Shown here piece after piece: positions 7,450 to 15,549 of a DNA stretch of 64,000 nucleotides. This DNA is from Treponema sp. (GTDB lineage Bacteria; Spirochaetota; Spirochaetia; Treponematales; Breznakiellaceae): contig JAITLC010000112.1 of the NCBI GenBank assembly GCA_031278095.1, positions 62,001 to 126,000 of the forward strand. Reading direction: 5' to 3'. Under the pieces are notes generated by a model. The model was not told the DNA's origin and searched no databases. It saw nothing but the letters and a program-made list of their open reading frames with translations. The translations under genes were made by a program, and so were the position numbers. The stretch's first letter is position 1. Every line of letters begins with the position of its first letter.

Positions 7450-7690
7450 TCCCCCTGCCGCATGGCGGCATAAGATTCCCATGATAGTACCGGAACCTTT
7501 ATACCAAGCTGCGTCAATCGCTTGTACGCTCCTAATGCCATCATATAATTGTGTGTAAATATCGCCGTTACTTTTTTTGCATTAGATTTATAACAAAGTT
7601 GTAACCGGATGCCATATGAGAATCACCATTTGCAACCGGTTCAGGATCAAATGCGATATTTGCCTGGTACAACAACACGAATAAAAATTC
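7450..7690 (-). pseudogene. Decayed LacI-family regulator fragment
   Basis: On the minus strand, one frame gives PEPVANGDSHMASGYNF then reaches a stop. The next frame continues directly with KKVTAIFTHNYMMALGAYK and RLTQLGIKVP. Joined, these match the LacI periplasmic-binding-type core: a GD..xxSGY helix, then TAIFxxNDxMALGAYxxLxxxGxxVP. At least one frameshift plus loss of the DNA-binding domain and the C-terminus show it is dead. Type B repeat sequence lies downstream. Confidence 0.65.
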
Positions 7691-7804
7691 CCCGGAAATT
7701 TCCATAGATTTTTACGGTGATACATGCTTTCTTTTGGGTTAGATTTTCGATGATTCAATGCGGCCGGTTGAATTTGAGGGTGTTTTCGGGGTAGTGTAAA
7801 GTTC

Positions 7805-8527
7805 ATGATTACCCTCAAGGGAGTGTCCAAATACTATGCCTCCGTTGCCGCTCTGCAGGATCTGGAACTCTCCGTGCCTGACGGAACCATCTACGGCGTC
7901 ATCGGGAAAAGCGGCGCCGGGAAATCAACCCTGCTACGGATCATGAGTCTTCTGGAAAAGCCGGACAAGGGGATGGTTTTCTACGGGGAAGAGCGGGTGG
8001 ATACGCTTTCGGGCCGGGAGCTGCTCAGGCGGAGACGGAAAATGGGGATGATCTTTCAGAATTTCAACCTTCTCGGTTCCAGAAACGTTTCGGGGAACAT
8101 CGCGTATCCTCTGGAAATTGCCGGTTTAGCCAAAAAGGAGATACACAGGCGGGTAGATGAACTGCTGGAACTGGTACAAATTCAGGACAAGTGCAAGGCC
8201 CGGCTCCGGGAACTTTCCGGCGGGCAGAAACAGCGTGTGGCCATTGCCAGGGCTCTGGCGGCAAATCCCGAAGTGCTCTTCTGCGACGAGGCCACCAGTG
8301 CCCTGGATCCCCAAACTACCCGCTCGATCCTCTCCCTTATCAGGGAACTTCACGAAAAACTCGGGATTACCGTGGTATTGATCACCCACCAGATGGAGGT
8401 GATCCGCGCAATCTGCCAGGAAATTGCCGTACTGGATGAAGGTCTCATCGTGGAGCAGGGCAGTCTCTCCGATATCTTTGAACGGCCGAAAACCGCGGCG
8501 GCAAGGGAACTGATCTATGCCGGATAA
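7805..8527 (+). CDS. metN: Methionine ABC transporter ATPase, short form
   Basis: A 240-residue ATPase that energises D/L-methionine import with MetI and MetQ. It has Walker A GKSGAGKST, Q-loop FQNFNLLGSRNV, signature LSGGQKQRVAIARAL, Walker B VLFCDEATSALDP, and H-loop ITHQ. It ends shortly after the ATPase core, so the C-terminal NIL regulatory domain of the usual 340-residue MetN is absent. Trans-inhibition by methionine through that domain would therefore be missing. It overlaps metI by 11 bp. Confidence 0.85.
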   Translation: MITLKGVSKYYASVAALQDLELSVPDGTIYGVIGKSGAGKSTLLRIMSLLEKPDKGMVFYGEERVDTLSGRELLRRRRKMGMIFQNFNLLGSRNVSGNIAYPLEIAGLAKKEIHRRVDELLELVQIQDKCKARLRELSGGQKQRVAIARALAANPEVLFCDEATSALDPQTTRSILSLIRELHEKLGITVVLITHQMEVIRAICQEIAVLDEGLIVEQGSLSDIFERPKTAAARELIYAG

Positions 8528-9182
8528 GATCTATTCGGTACTGGTTATGCTTCCCAGGGCCACGGGGGAAACGCTCTACATGACCCTGGTTTCCACTTTT
8601 TTTGCCTGCCTGCTCGGTTTTCCGCTGGGGGCCTTCCTCTACAGCGCCTCCCCGGCAGGTCTACAGCCGCGGACTTTCCTCTATAATGTACTTTCCAGGA
8701 TTGTGAACCTCTTCCGGTCTCTGCCTTTCATCATCCTCATGATCCTCCTCATCCCCCTCTCCCGGCTGATCATCAAGACAAGCATCGGGCCGACGGCGGT
8801 GATCATTCCCCTTTCCATTGCGGCGGCTCCCTTTGTGGCCCGGATCGCGGAGGCGGCCCTCTCCGAGGTAGACAGCGGGGTGCTTGTTGCGGCGCGGGCC
8901 ATGGGTTCCACCAACTTCCAGATCCTGAGGAAGGTGCTGATCCCCGAGGCCATGCCGGCTCTTATTTCCGGTCTTGCCCTGACGATCATCAACCTTATCG
9001 GGTATTCCGCCATGGCCGGCGCTATCGGCGGAGGCGGCCTGGGAGACCTGGCGATTCGTTACGGCTACTACCGGTTCCGTACCGGGGTAACAATAGCGGC
9101 GGTTATCGTCATCCTGCTTCTGGTGGAGACGGTACAGTTGACCGGTACCCTAATCAGCCGGAACCTCCTATCCAAACGTTGA
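8517..9182 (+). CDS. metI: Methionine ABC transporter permease
   Basis: A 221-residue inner-membrane permease with five hydrophobic segments. The EAA loop is AARAMGSTNFQILRKVLIPEA, followed by PALISGLALTIINLIGYSAMAGAIGGGGLG, highly typical of MetI. The start codon lies inside the end of metN, implying translational coupling. The metQ gene follows after 191 bp that contain a type B repeat and a separate promoter. Confidence 0.92.
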   Translation: MPDKIYSVLVMLPRATGETLYMTLVSTFFACLLGFPLGAFLYSASPAGLQPRTFLYNVLSRIVNLFRSLPFIILMILLIPLSRLIIKTSIGPTAVIIPLSIAAAPFVARIAEAALSEVDSGVLVAARAMGSTNFQILRKVLIPEAMPALISGLALTIINLIGYSAMAGAIGGGGLGDLAIRYGYYRFRTGVTIAAVIVILLLVETVQLTGTLISRNLLSKR

Positions 9183-9198
9183 GTTGGGCTAAACGGCG

Positions 9199-9271
9199 GG
9201 GATAACCGGGGGCTTGTCCGGTTTTTCCGGGAGTTTGTTCTGAAACCAACCGGGGGTTGGAATACGCTCAA
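9199..9271 (+). repeat. Type B repeat between metI and metQ
   Basis: GATAACCGGGGGCTTGTCCGG then CTGAAACCAACCGGGGGTTGG repeats the second and third hairpins of the B family. It may separate the metNI and metQ transcripts. Confidence 0.65.
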
Positions 9272-9288
9272 TTTTGGAATTATTTCAC

Positions 9289-9317
9289 TTGACAAAACAT
9301 AATCTTTATTATATCCA
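9289..9317 (+). promoter_or_regulatory. Putative metQ promoter
   Basis: TTGACA at 9289-9294 and TATCCA at 9312-9317 with a 17-nt spacer. The -10 is weak. This would allow binding-protein expression in excess of the membrane subunits. Confidence 0.45.
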
Positions 9318-9373
9318 TATAAATACTAGGAAATAGAAGCGGTGCTTCAAAATCAAATCTTAGGAGGATTTAT

Positions 9374-10186
9374 ATGAAAAAAAGAACTGCAAGTCTGTTA
9401 ATTGCAGCCGCCCTGGTTCTGACCCTGGCGCAGCCCCTGACCGCCGCCGGGAAAAAAGACTCGGCTTCAAAGACCCTTACGGTCGGAGCAACTCCGGTAC
9501 CCCATGCGGAACTGCTCAACCTGATCAAGGATGACCTTGCATCCCAGGGGATCACGCTGGAGGTAGTGGAATTCACCGATTATGTGACTCCAAACACGGC
9601 CCTTATTGCGGGGGATCTTGACGCAAACTTCTTCCAGCATATTCCCTATCTGGAAAGTAATGCCGAATGGACAACGAAGCTGGTTTCGGCATTCGGAGTT
9701 CATGTGGAGCCTTTCGGGATTTTTTCCCTTAAGGTAAAAAACATAGCGGATCTTCCCGGCGGGGCTACTATCGCCATTCCCAATGATCCCACCAACGGCG
9801 GACGGGCGCTGCTGCTCCTCCAGGCCAACGGGCTTATCACACTCAAGAATAATGCGGGTCTGGAAGCCACCCCCCAGGACATTACCGGCAATCCCAAAAA
9901 CTTCAAATTCCGTGAACTCGAATCCGCCCAGCTTCCCCGTTCTCTGGAGGATGTGGATGCCGCGGCGATCAACGGAAATTATGCCCTGGAAGCGGGACTT
10001 GTTCCCACGAGGGACGCCCTGATCATTGAAGGAGCCCAGTCTCCCTATGTAAACATTGTCGTGGTTCAGAAGGGCAGGGAAAACGATGCTGACATCCAGG
10101 CTCTTTCAAAGGCCCTGCGTTCGGCAAAGATTAAAGATTATATTGCCGGCAAATGGCCTGACGGTTCCGTTGTAGCGGTGTTTTAA
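9374..10186 (+). CDS. metQ: Methionine ABC transporter substrate-binding protein
   Basis: A 270-residue NlpA/MetQ-family binding protein. It has a hydrophobic signal (residues 5-25, LLIAAALVLTLAQPLTAAG), then KTLTVGATPVPHAELL, ANFFQHIPYLE, FGIFSLKVKNIADLPGGATIAIPNDPTNGGRAL and LPRSLEDVDAAAINGNYAL. No lipobox cysteine is present, so it is probably a soluble periplasmic protein rather than a lipoprotein as in many relatives. AGGAGG lies 7 nt before the ATG. It completes the metNIQ set. Confidence 0.92.
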   Translation: MKKRTASLLIAAALVLTLAQPLTAAGKKDSASKTLTVGATPVPHAELLNLIKDDLASQGITLEVVEFTDYVTPNTALIAGDLDANFFQHIPYLESNAEWTTKLVSAFGVHVEPFGIFSLKVKNIADLPGGATIAIPNDPTNGGRALLLLQANGLITLKNNAGLEATPQDITGNPKNFKFRELESAQLPRSLEDVDAAAINGNYALEAGLVPTRDALIIEGAQSPYVNIVVVQKGRENDADIQALSKALRSAKIKDYIAGKWPDGSVVAVF

Positions 10187-10188
10187 CA

Positions 10189-10297
10189 GCCTGCTGCAAG
10201 GCGGCAGGCATCAAGTTTGGCGTCTGCCGCTCATTAGTCTGTTCGGAAACTTCGGTGGACTTGTTCGATAACCCGGTTGGTTTTCGAACAAGTCTAT
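10189..10297 (+). terminator. Hairpin plus type B repeat after metQ
   Basis: GCCTGC (10189-10194) pairs with GCAGGC (10204-10209) just after the metQ stop. A type B repeat then runs from 10238, with GACTTGTTCGATAACC opposing GGTTTTCGAACAAGTC and a T-run. It overlaps the end of the leftward kinase gene and could stop both convergent transcripts. Confidence 0.55.
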
Positions 10298-11673
10298 TTT
10301 TCCAGAAGAGGATCTTCCGTATAGCCCGCGTGCCAGCGGCCCAGTTTAAGGAGGCCATACATGACATCTTCCGGATGGAGTGCGCTCCGGAGCGGCATAC
10401 CGAAACGGCGGCTTATCATGCCCCGGAGCAGCGGCGTCCGCAAGAGGACGCCTCCCGCACCGATGAGGCTTGCCGGTTTTGCGCCGCCCGGTTCCAGGCG
10501 CTTATATCCGTCAAAGGCAGCGTCCGCCATGGCCGTGTAGGCAGCGGCGGTCAGGTTCCCCGCGCTGAGCTTGTCCGCGGTTATGCCCCGGATGGCGCCG
10601 CCTTCCCTGTCGAAAAAATTCATGTCCATTGCCGGGAGCTTCCCCCCGGCCTCTACGGCCTTTTCCGCCAGGGCGTTGATCTTTTCCCGGAATTCCCGGC
10701 TGTCTTCCCCTTCAAGATCAAAAACATTTTTCCCGATGTCCCAAAAAAAATCCACGAGGGCCGAAAGGGAACGCCCCGAGGGGAGATCCGACAGGGTACG
10801 GAGGCTCAGGCCGGAGAAAAAAGGCCGGGTTTCGTAAGGCCCAAAGACAAGGCCATTGTCAACCCAGCAAATCTGCCCTCCGGTACCGATGTTGATGACC
10901 ATGCTGCCGGCCGTTGCGCCCGAGCCAAGGATCGCCGCCTGATGATCCCCCACGGGGAGATACATGGGGATTTCCTTCCCCTTCGCCGGCCTGAAATATG
11001 CCGCCGGTTCCCGTTTTTCCGCCACAGGGGGAAATTCAATTTTTCCCAACGAGAGAACATCCGAAAGCCGGCGGTTCCAGTCCCGGCCTTCAAGATCGTA
11101 CATACCTGTGGAGGCCGCCTCGGTGGGATGTATGGGGATAACCTGCCCGGTAAGCCGCCTGATGAGGGCGTCCCCAAGGAGGGCAAAGGCCAGGGGCCCG
11201 GCGGGTTTTTCCTCTTCGAGAAAATGGACCAGGGGCGAAAGGCTGTGGCTGTTGTTAAGGATCACCCCGTTGCGTCTCAGTTCCCCGCCGGCAATTTCGC
11301 TGATTTTGGCGGCGGTTCCCCCGCCGGAACCGAAGGCCCTCCTGTCCTGCCAGGTAACGTAGTTTGTTACGGCCCTGCCGTCACATGGGGAATAAAGCTC
11401 AAAGCCGTGCATCTGTACGGAGAACAGGATCCCTTCAATGGGGAATTTTTCCGCATATGCCCCGATGAGGGCTTGTACGGTTTCCGCCAGGACGTCTACG
11501 GAGATTTCCCGCCTGGAAGAGTACGAGAGCGGAGCCTTACCGGAGGAAAAATTTCCGGCGTCAAGGAAATCCGGCGCCGGGATACTCCGTCCTTCACGGA
11601 CAGCGCCGGAACCAGGATCGAGAAGGGCTGCCTTTACGAAAGAAGAACCGGCGTCTATTCCGAGCCAGAACAT
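10294..11673 (-). CDS. FGGY-family carbohydrate kinase
   Basis: A 459-residue ATP-dependent sugar kinase of the xylulokinase/sedoheptulokinase superfamily. The N-terminal phosphate-1 loop is WLGIDAGSSFVKAALLD; a substrate-side segment is GILFSVQMHGFELY; the C-terminal ATPase fold has LPVGDHQAAILGSGA, VINIGTGGQI and LIGAGGVLLRTPLLRGMI. Overall it looks closest to sedoheptulokinase-like members, but the sugar cannot be fixed from sequence alone. It is downstream of the GH32-like enzyme, so it may phosphorylate a released sugar. GGTGAG precedes the start. Confidence 0.8.
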   Translation of the reverse strand: MFWLGIDAGSSFVKAALLDPGSGAVREGRSIPAPDFLDAGNFSSGKAPLSYSSRREISVDVLAETVQALIGAYAEKFPIEGILFSVQMHGFELYSPCDGRAVTNYVTWQDRRAFGSGGGTAAKISEIAGGELRRNGVILNNSHSLSPLVHFLEEEKPAGPLAFALLGDALIRRLTGQVIPIHPTEAASTGMYDLEGRDWNRRLSDVLSLGKIEFPPVAEKREPAAYFRPAKGKEIPMYLPVGDHQAAILGSGATAGSMVINIGTGGQICWVDNGLVFGPYETRPFFSGLSLRTLSDLPSGRSLSALVDFFWDIGKNVFDLEGEDSREFREKINALAEKAVEAGGKLPAMDMNFFDREGGAIRGITADKLSAGNLTAAAYTAMADAAFDGYKRLEPGGAKPASLIGAGGVLLRTPLLRGMISRRFGMPLRSALHPEDVMYGLLKLGRWHAGYTEDPLLEK

Positions 11674-11758
11674 AGCCGCTCACCATCCAATCCGGAAATT
11701 ACTGTTGCTTTGTTGTCTCCGCTGCCGGGCATAATAACTCTCCGGGTGATACTTCATC

Positions 11759-13024
11759 TCAGTTCAATTCCGGTAAAGGAAAAAATTCCAAAATTCCATC
11801 CGGCCCTTGCCTTGCTTCGTGCAGCACCAGGTATCCGCCAAAACACATATAGTCGGTAGTCCAACTTGCGAACAGAAGCCGCTCCTTATGCCAGATGCAG
11901 CTTTTGGGAACTATGGAGGAAGCGCCGATAACAATATTATTCTCGGGCGCTTTCCATGGCCCAAAAGGATTGGCGGAAATCAGATAACGCCCCAATCCGG
12001 ACACGCTGTAAACAAGATAATAATAGTTTTTATAATAAAAAAAATCACTACATTCAGGCTGATCCTGGACATCAAGAGTAATTAAGGCCTCTTTTTCCTC
12101 CCAATTTTCAAGATCTGCGGACTCCAGGCGAGCAAGACAGCCGCGGGCTTCTTCACCCTTCCCGGTTGATGTGGTAACCAGCATGTGAAAAAGATCATTC
12201 TTATCTTTGAATACGCAGGGGTCTCTCGCCGAAGCCCCATGATACCTTTCGGTCAGGCTGAATACGGTACCGGTTTTTGTGAAACGCACGCCGTCACCGG
12301 AAACCGCCCAACTGATCCACGCGGGGGATTCATCAATAGTTCTGACCGCGTAAAAGGCATAATACTGATCCTTATGTCTTATGACCGAACCGGTGCAGAT
12401 CGAACCTTCCTGCTGATCGTCAACACGTAACGACAAAGGATGTGTACGCCATGTTTTAAGATCCTCTGTTGAAATTTGGGCCCATTGGTGAGCGCCAAGT
12501 CCCCATTTACTACCGTGATGTCTGCGGTCAAAGAGATAATATAGACGCAGTGTTCCCTCGTCAACAAAGGGCATGCAATCACCCACGGCGGTGTTATATC
12601 CGGCAGGTCTCCATCTCTGGGTCATCGTGATGGCAGATTCCGCCTGGGGAATTCCCTGAAGAGGCTCTCCATAAAAATCAACCCTTCCCCGGGCTTCCCG
12701 GCAATCGGCGCCGGAGAAATCTACAAAACCTATTGGCCACTCCTCGTCGGTGAGCTGACCATCGACATAAAAAGCAAGATAATGCCCGGAACAGGACAGT
12801 ACGACACGGCTGCCTTCTTCGACTTTTCCCAAAAGCCGCAGTGGTTTTTCCCGGGCGTTAAAAAGTACGCTCGTCCCGGCCCAGCCCTGTGAATAATTAA
12901 ATGAAATAAGCGTCTTCTCCCGATTGGTGATTCTCAGAAGCTCTCCCGAACCGCCCGATGCCGTCAATTCAATACGCCACAGGATATAATTTTTTTCAAA
13001 GCCGGTATTTTTATTAACGATCAT
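11759..13024 (-). CDS. GH32-like (beta-fructosidase clan) glycoside hydrolase
   Basis: A 421-residue protein, no signal peptide. Residues 1-125 include YLAFYVDGQLTDE and VDFYGEP, a beta-sandwich-like segment; GH32 enzymes usually have such a module at the C-terminus. The propeller follows, with AVGDCMPFVDEG in the nucleophile position, SARDPCVF as the RDP motif (transition-state Asp) and QPECSDFF as the EC acid/base motif. The first motif departs from the usual WMNDPNG, so specificity may be unusual, and GH43-like activity cannot be excluded. AGGAGG lies 6 nt before the ATG at 13024. It probably acts in the cytoplasm on an imported fructoside together with the ABC transporter upstream. Confidence 0.68.
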   Translation of the reverse strand: MIVNKNTGFEKNYILWRIELTASGGSGELLRITNREKTLISFNYSQGWAGTSVLFNAREKPLRLLGKVEEGSRVVLSCSGHYLAFYVDGQLTDEEWPIGFVDFSGADCREARGRVDFYGEPLQGIPQAESAITMTQRWRPAGYNTAVGDCMPFVDEGTLRLYYLFDRRHHGSKWGLGAHQWAQISTEDLKTWRTHPLSLRVDDQQEGSICTGSVIRHKDQYYAFYAVRTIDESPAWISWAVSGDGVRFTKTGTVFSLTERYHGASARDPCVFKDKNDLFHMLVTTSTGKGEEARGCLARLESADLENWEEKEALITLDVQDQPECSDFFYYKNYYYLVYSVSGLGRYLISANPFGPWKAPENNIVIGASSIVPKSCIWHKERLLFASWTTDYMCFGGYLVLHEARQGPDGILEFFPLPELN

Positions 13025-13047
13025 TTTCAACCTCCTGTATCAATAGA

Positions 13048-13086
13048 GTCTGTCCGTAAAGTAACCGGCTTTATGGGCAGGCACTA
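13048..13086 (+). repeat. Solo type A terminal hairpin
   Basis: GTCTGTCCGTAAAGTAACCG followed by GCTTTATGGGCAGGC, matching the right end of the type A element without the rest. It lies between the unknown gene at 13106 and the GH32-like gene. Confidence 0.7.
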
Positions 13087-13105
13087 AACAATCTTTGATA
13101 GAAAC

Positions 13106-13669
13106 CTAACTCATAAGGTATTTGTATTCGGGGTTTAATGCCCTTTTAAACGCCTTAAAGCTCCCCCGCGCAAGCGGGTTCTTGGGTACTAAACCCCTCA
13201 ACACGAATAAAAAGTCATCATCCCATTTCTTTATCAGGTCTTCACGGATCATCAGATGAAACTGTACCCGGGGATTATCGAGCTTGAAGTTCAGATCTAT
13301 TTCTTCGGGGGCAAATTCAGGCTTACACCATCCTGTGTCAGAGACAAATTTTACCTCCAGTCCGCACAATAGGGACACAGACGTACCCTGAGAAAAATCC
13401 AGGGCTATATCCGGAACAGCATCGTCGTCTAATTCGGTCAAAACATCGGATCCCCTTCTCATGCTTTTTAGATATTCATCGTTAATTCCTGAGATCTTTT
13501 TTTTGTCGAGATAATACTCAACAGGATTTTCCATAAATTTCTTTATCCGGACCTCCCCAAAAACCGGTGTACCATGAAAGTCCCTTGTAAAAAGACAATT
13601 CCCCGGATTTTTATCTTTCAGAAAATGTAACGTTTTTGTTGTTCGTTTTTCGATGCAGCTGTTTCTCAT
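13106..13669 (-). CDS. Hypothetical protein in the sugar locus
   Basis: A 187-residue protein I do not recognise. There is no signal or membrane segment, many charged residues, and no catalytic signature. GAGG lies 6 nt before the ATG at 13669, which I prefer over the longer frame to 13759. It sits between the binding-protein gene and the GH32-like gene on the same strand. Oddly, its C-terminus (GLVPKNPLARGSFKAFKRAL) is encoded by sequence matching the type E repeat, also seen at 21347 and 52563. The tail may therefore have been acquired by repeat insertion or read-through into a repeat. Confidence 0.6.
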   Translation of the reverse strand: MRNSCIEKRTTKTLHFLKDKNPGNCLFTRDFHGTPVFGEVRIKKFMENPVEYYLDKKKISGINDEYLKSMRRGSDVLTELDDDAVPDIALDFSQGTSVSLLCGLEVKFVSDTGWCKPEFAPEEIDLNFKLDNPRVQFHLMIREDLIKKWDDDFLFVLRGLVPKNPLARGSFKAFKRALNPEYKYLMS

Positions 13670-13761
13670 TGCAATCCTCAGTTTATATATGAAATTATAA
13701 CGCGTATAGTGGTTCCGATGTAAGACGCGCAGGGAAGGATACCCTTCCCTGCAAAACAACT

Positions 13762-15498
13762 TTATTTTGCTTTTAAGAAGCGATCGTAAGCGCCCTGCAT
13801 GGCCCTGACTAAATCATCAACACCCGCTGCCTTGAGTTCGTTTAAATAGTTGTTCCAGGTGGCGTCAATGTTACCGTCAAGCACCCACTGTACAGTATAG
13901 CGCCGCACAATGTCTGAAATCGTAGGTTGAAGACGGGATATGGTGTTCTGCTCATCGGTAGTAAGAATCATATTGGGTATAGGCGGGTATTCGGCCAGAA
14001 ATTCATTTTTCCCATTGGCAATCTGGTCATTGAGGAGCATTAGCGCGTTAAAGGGATACTCCGCCACGGTATCGTAATACTCGTTCAACACAGCCAGGGC
14101 GCCGCCGGTTGGCGTGGTATTGGTTCTCTCGTCATTAGCGGTTTTGTAAGGCGGAGTAAGGATAAAGTTACCTTTTGCGTCCAGGCGATTAAGAAGCTTG
14201 CCGTCGCTTCCCCTGGTATATAAATAACCTATGGCGCCCCAGTTGAGGGTAACGGAAACTTCGGGCTCAAAACAATAATCCACAAACGCCGCGATTACCT
14301 CCGGATACTTACAATCCATTGTAACAGCCACCCTACTGGGATTGTGCATTTCCGTGGCGTTCAGAGCGAAGCCGGTTTTACCCTTGATGCCCTGCAGGCG
14401 GGGAATTGACTGGTACTGATCCCGTACATTCCAATCGGGAATTTCATCATCCCGCGACCAAAGACCAAAGACGCCGATTACCGCGTCAGATCCTGTAAGC
14501 TTGCTCTTAAACAGGGGATTACCCGGAGAAGGGCCCGGCGAAAAAGAATCCATATCTACGAGGCGTTCGTTTCTCAGCATGTTAAAATACTTTGCGGTAT
14601 CCCTATAAGCTGTGTCCATGGCAGAAAATACGATTTTATTGTTGATAACTCGCATGTGGCTGCCATTAGGATTAAGGGTACAATAGGGATCTGCCATGCC
14701 AAAAGCCCCGGTAAACTGATGGAATGTATTATAGGAACCAAAAACATCCGTATTGGTAAAATCAAGCGCATAGGGAATCTCGTCGGCTTTACCGTTTCCG
14801 TTAAGATCACCGCCGTCCCTGAAAGCCTTGAGTACAGCAGTAAATTCATCTACCGTTTTTGGCATTGGTTTCCCGGCCTTCTTGAGCCATTCCTTGTTGA
14901 TAACAAAGGGGCCTGGGGTGAGTACCAGGCCATGCATTTCCTCGATATAGGGGAAACCATAAGAATGTCCGTTGGGAGCTGTGGCTCCTGCCTTATACTC
15001 AGGGCGCTTTTTATAGATAGCCTTGAGCCGGGACATGTATTTTTCCACTAAATCTTCCGTGGGCCTTAAGATATCCTGATTCATGTACTGGGCTACCATA
15101 CCGCTGTCGATACCGTTCCAAAAAGCATCCGGCAGATTCTGGCCGGAAGCAAGCATAAGGTTGATCTTTTCAGAGGATCCATCCTGGGGTATTTCCAGCC
15201 ATTCAAATTCAACGCCTGTCGCCTTTTTCAGTTCCTGAGCCAGAATTAAATCCTTTACAGGCACAACGCGATCCGGGCTGTTGACATACGCCATAACCAA
15301 TTTTGGAAACTTTGAGGGGTCTTTGATAATGGGAAGTTTGCCGCTCAGATCGATATTAGGATCATTAAGGGCGTTCCCCGTTCCGGCCGGAGCTTTCTTT
15401 GACTGCCCCCCTCCTGCCCAGAGCATGCCTGCCGACAGGATCAATGCCATGAAAATAGCAGCTCTTTTCATCACACCCGATTTGCTATTTGTGTTCAT
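13762..15498 (-). CDS. ABC sugar-binding protein, LplA type
   Basis: A 578-residue extracellular solute-binding protein of family 1. AGGAGG lies 5 nt before the ATG at 15498. The signal runs to about residue 28 (FMALILSAGMLWAGGGQ). Large size, LMLASGQNLPDAFWNG, TEDLVEKYMSRLKAIY, NGHSYGFPYIEEM and the pairing with two permeases point to the LplABC/YtcQ group, which carries oligosaccharides or glycan fragments. No lipobox Cys is seen. No ATPase gene is nearby, so a shared MsmX-like ATPase is likely encoded elsewhere. Confidence 0.87.
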   Translation of the reverse strand: MNTNSKSGVMKRAAIFMALILSAGMLWAGGGQSKKAPAGTGNALNDPNIDLSGKLPIIKDPSKFPKLVMAYVNSPDRVVPVKDLILAQELKKATGVEFEWLEIPQDGSSEKINLMLASGQNLPDAFWNGIDSGMVAQYMNQDILRPTEDLVEKYMSRLKAIYKKRPEYKAGATAPNGHSYGFPYIEEMHGLVLTPGPFVINKEWLKKAGKPMPKTVDEFTAVLKAFRDGGDLNGNGKADEIPYALDFTNTDVFGSYNTFHQFTGAFGMADPYCTLNPNGSHMRVINNKIVFSAMDTAYRDTAKYFNMLRNERLVDMDSFSPGPSPGNPLFKSKLTGSDAVIGVFGLWSRDDEIPDWNVRDQYQSIPRLQGIKGKTGFALNATEMHNPSRVAVTMDCKYPEVIAAFVDYCFEPEVSVTLNWGAIGYLYTRGSDGKLLNRLDAKGNFILTPPYKTANDERTNTTPTGGALAVLNEYYDTVAEYPFNALMLLNDQIANGKNEFLAEYPPIPNMILTTDEQNTISRLQPTISDIVRRYTVQWVLDGNIDATWNNYLNELKAAGVDDLVRAMQGAYDRFLKAK

Positions 15499-15549
15499 AA
15501 TAGCCTCCTGAAATATTTTTTTGCGGAATACCACCGCAAGATTCACAAT

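Noticed and set aside
7588-7830. An 80-codon minus-strand frame just before metN
   Set aside because: It has no homology features, and the LacI similarity of the region lies in other frames.
10255-11859. A 534-codon open frame on the + strand
   Set aside because: It is antisense to the FGGY kinase, begins in a type B repeat, is rich in Pro/Gly/Arg with no family signature, and results from high GC at third positions of the real gene.
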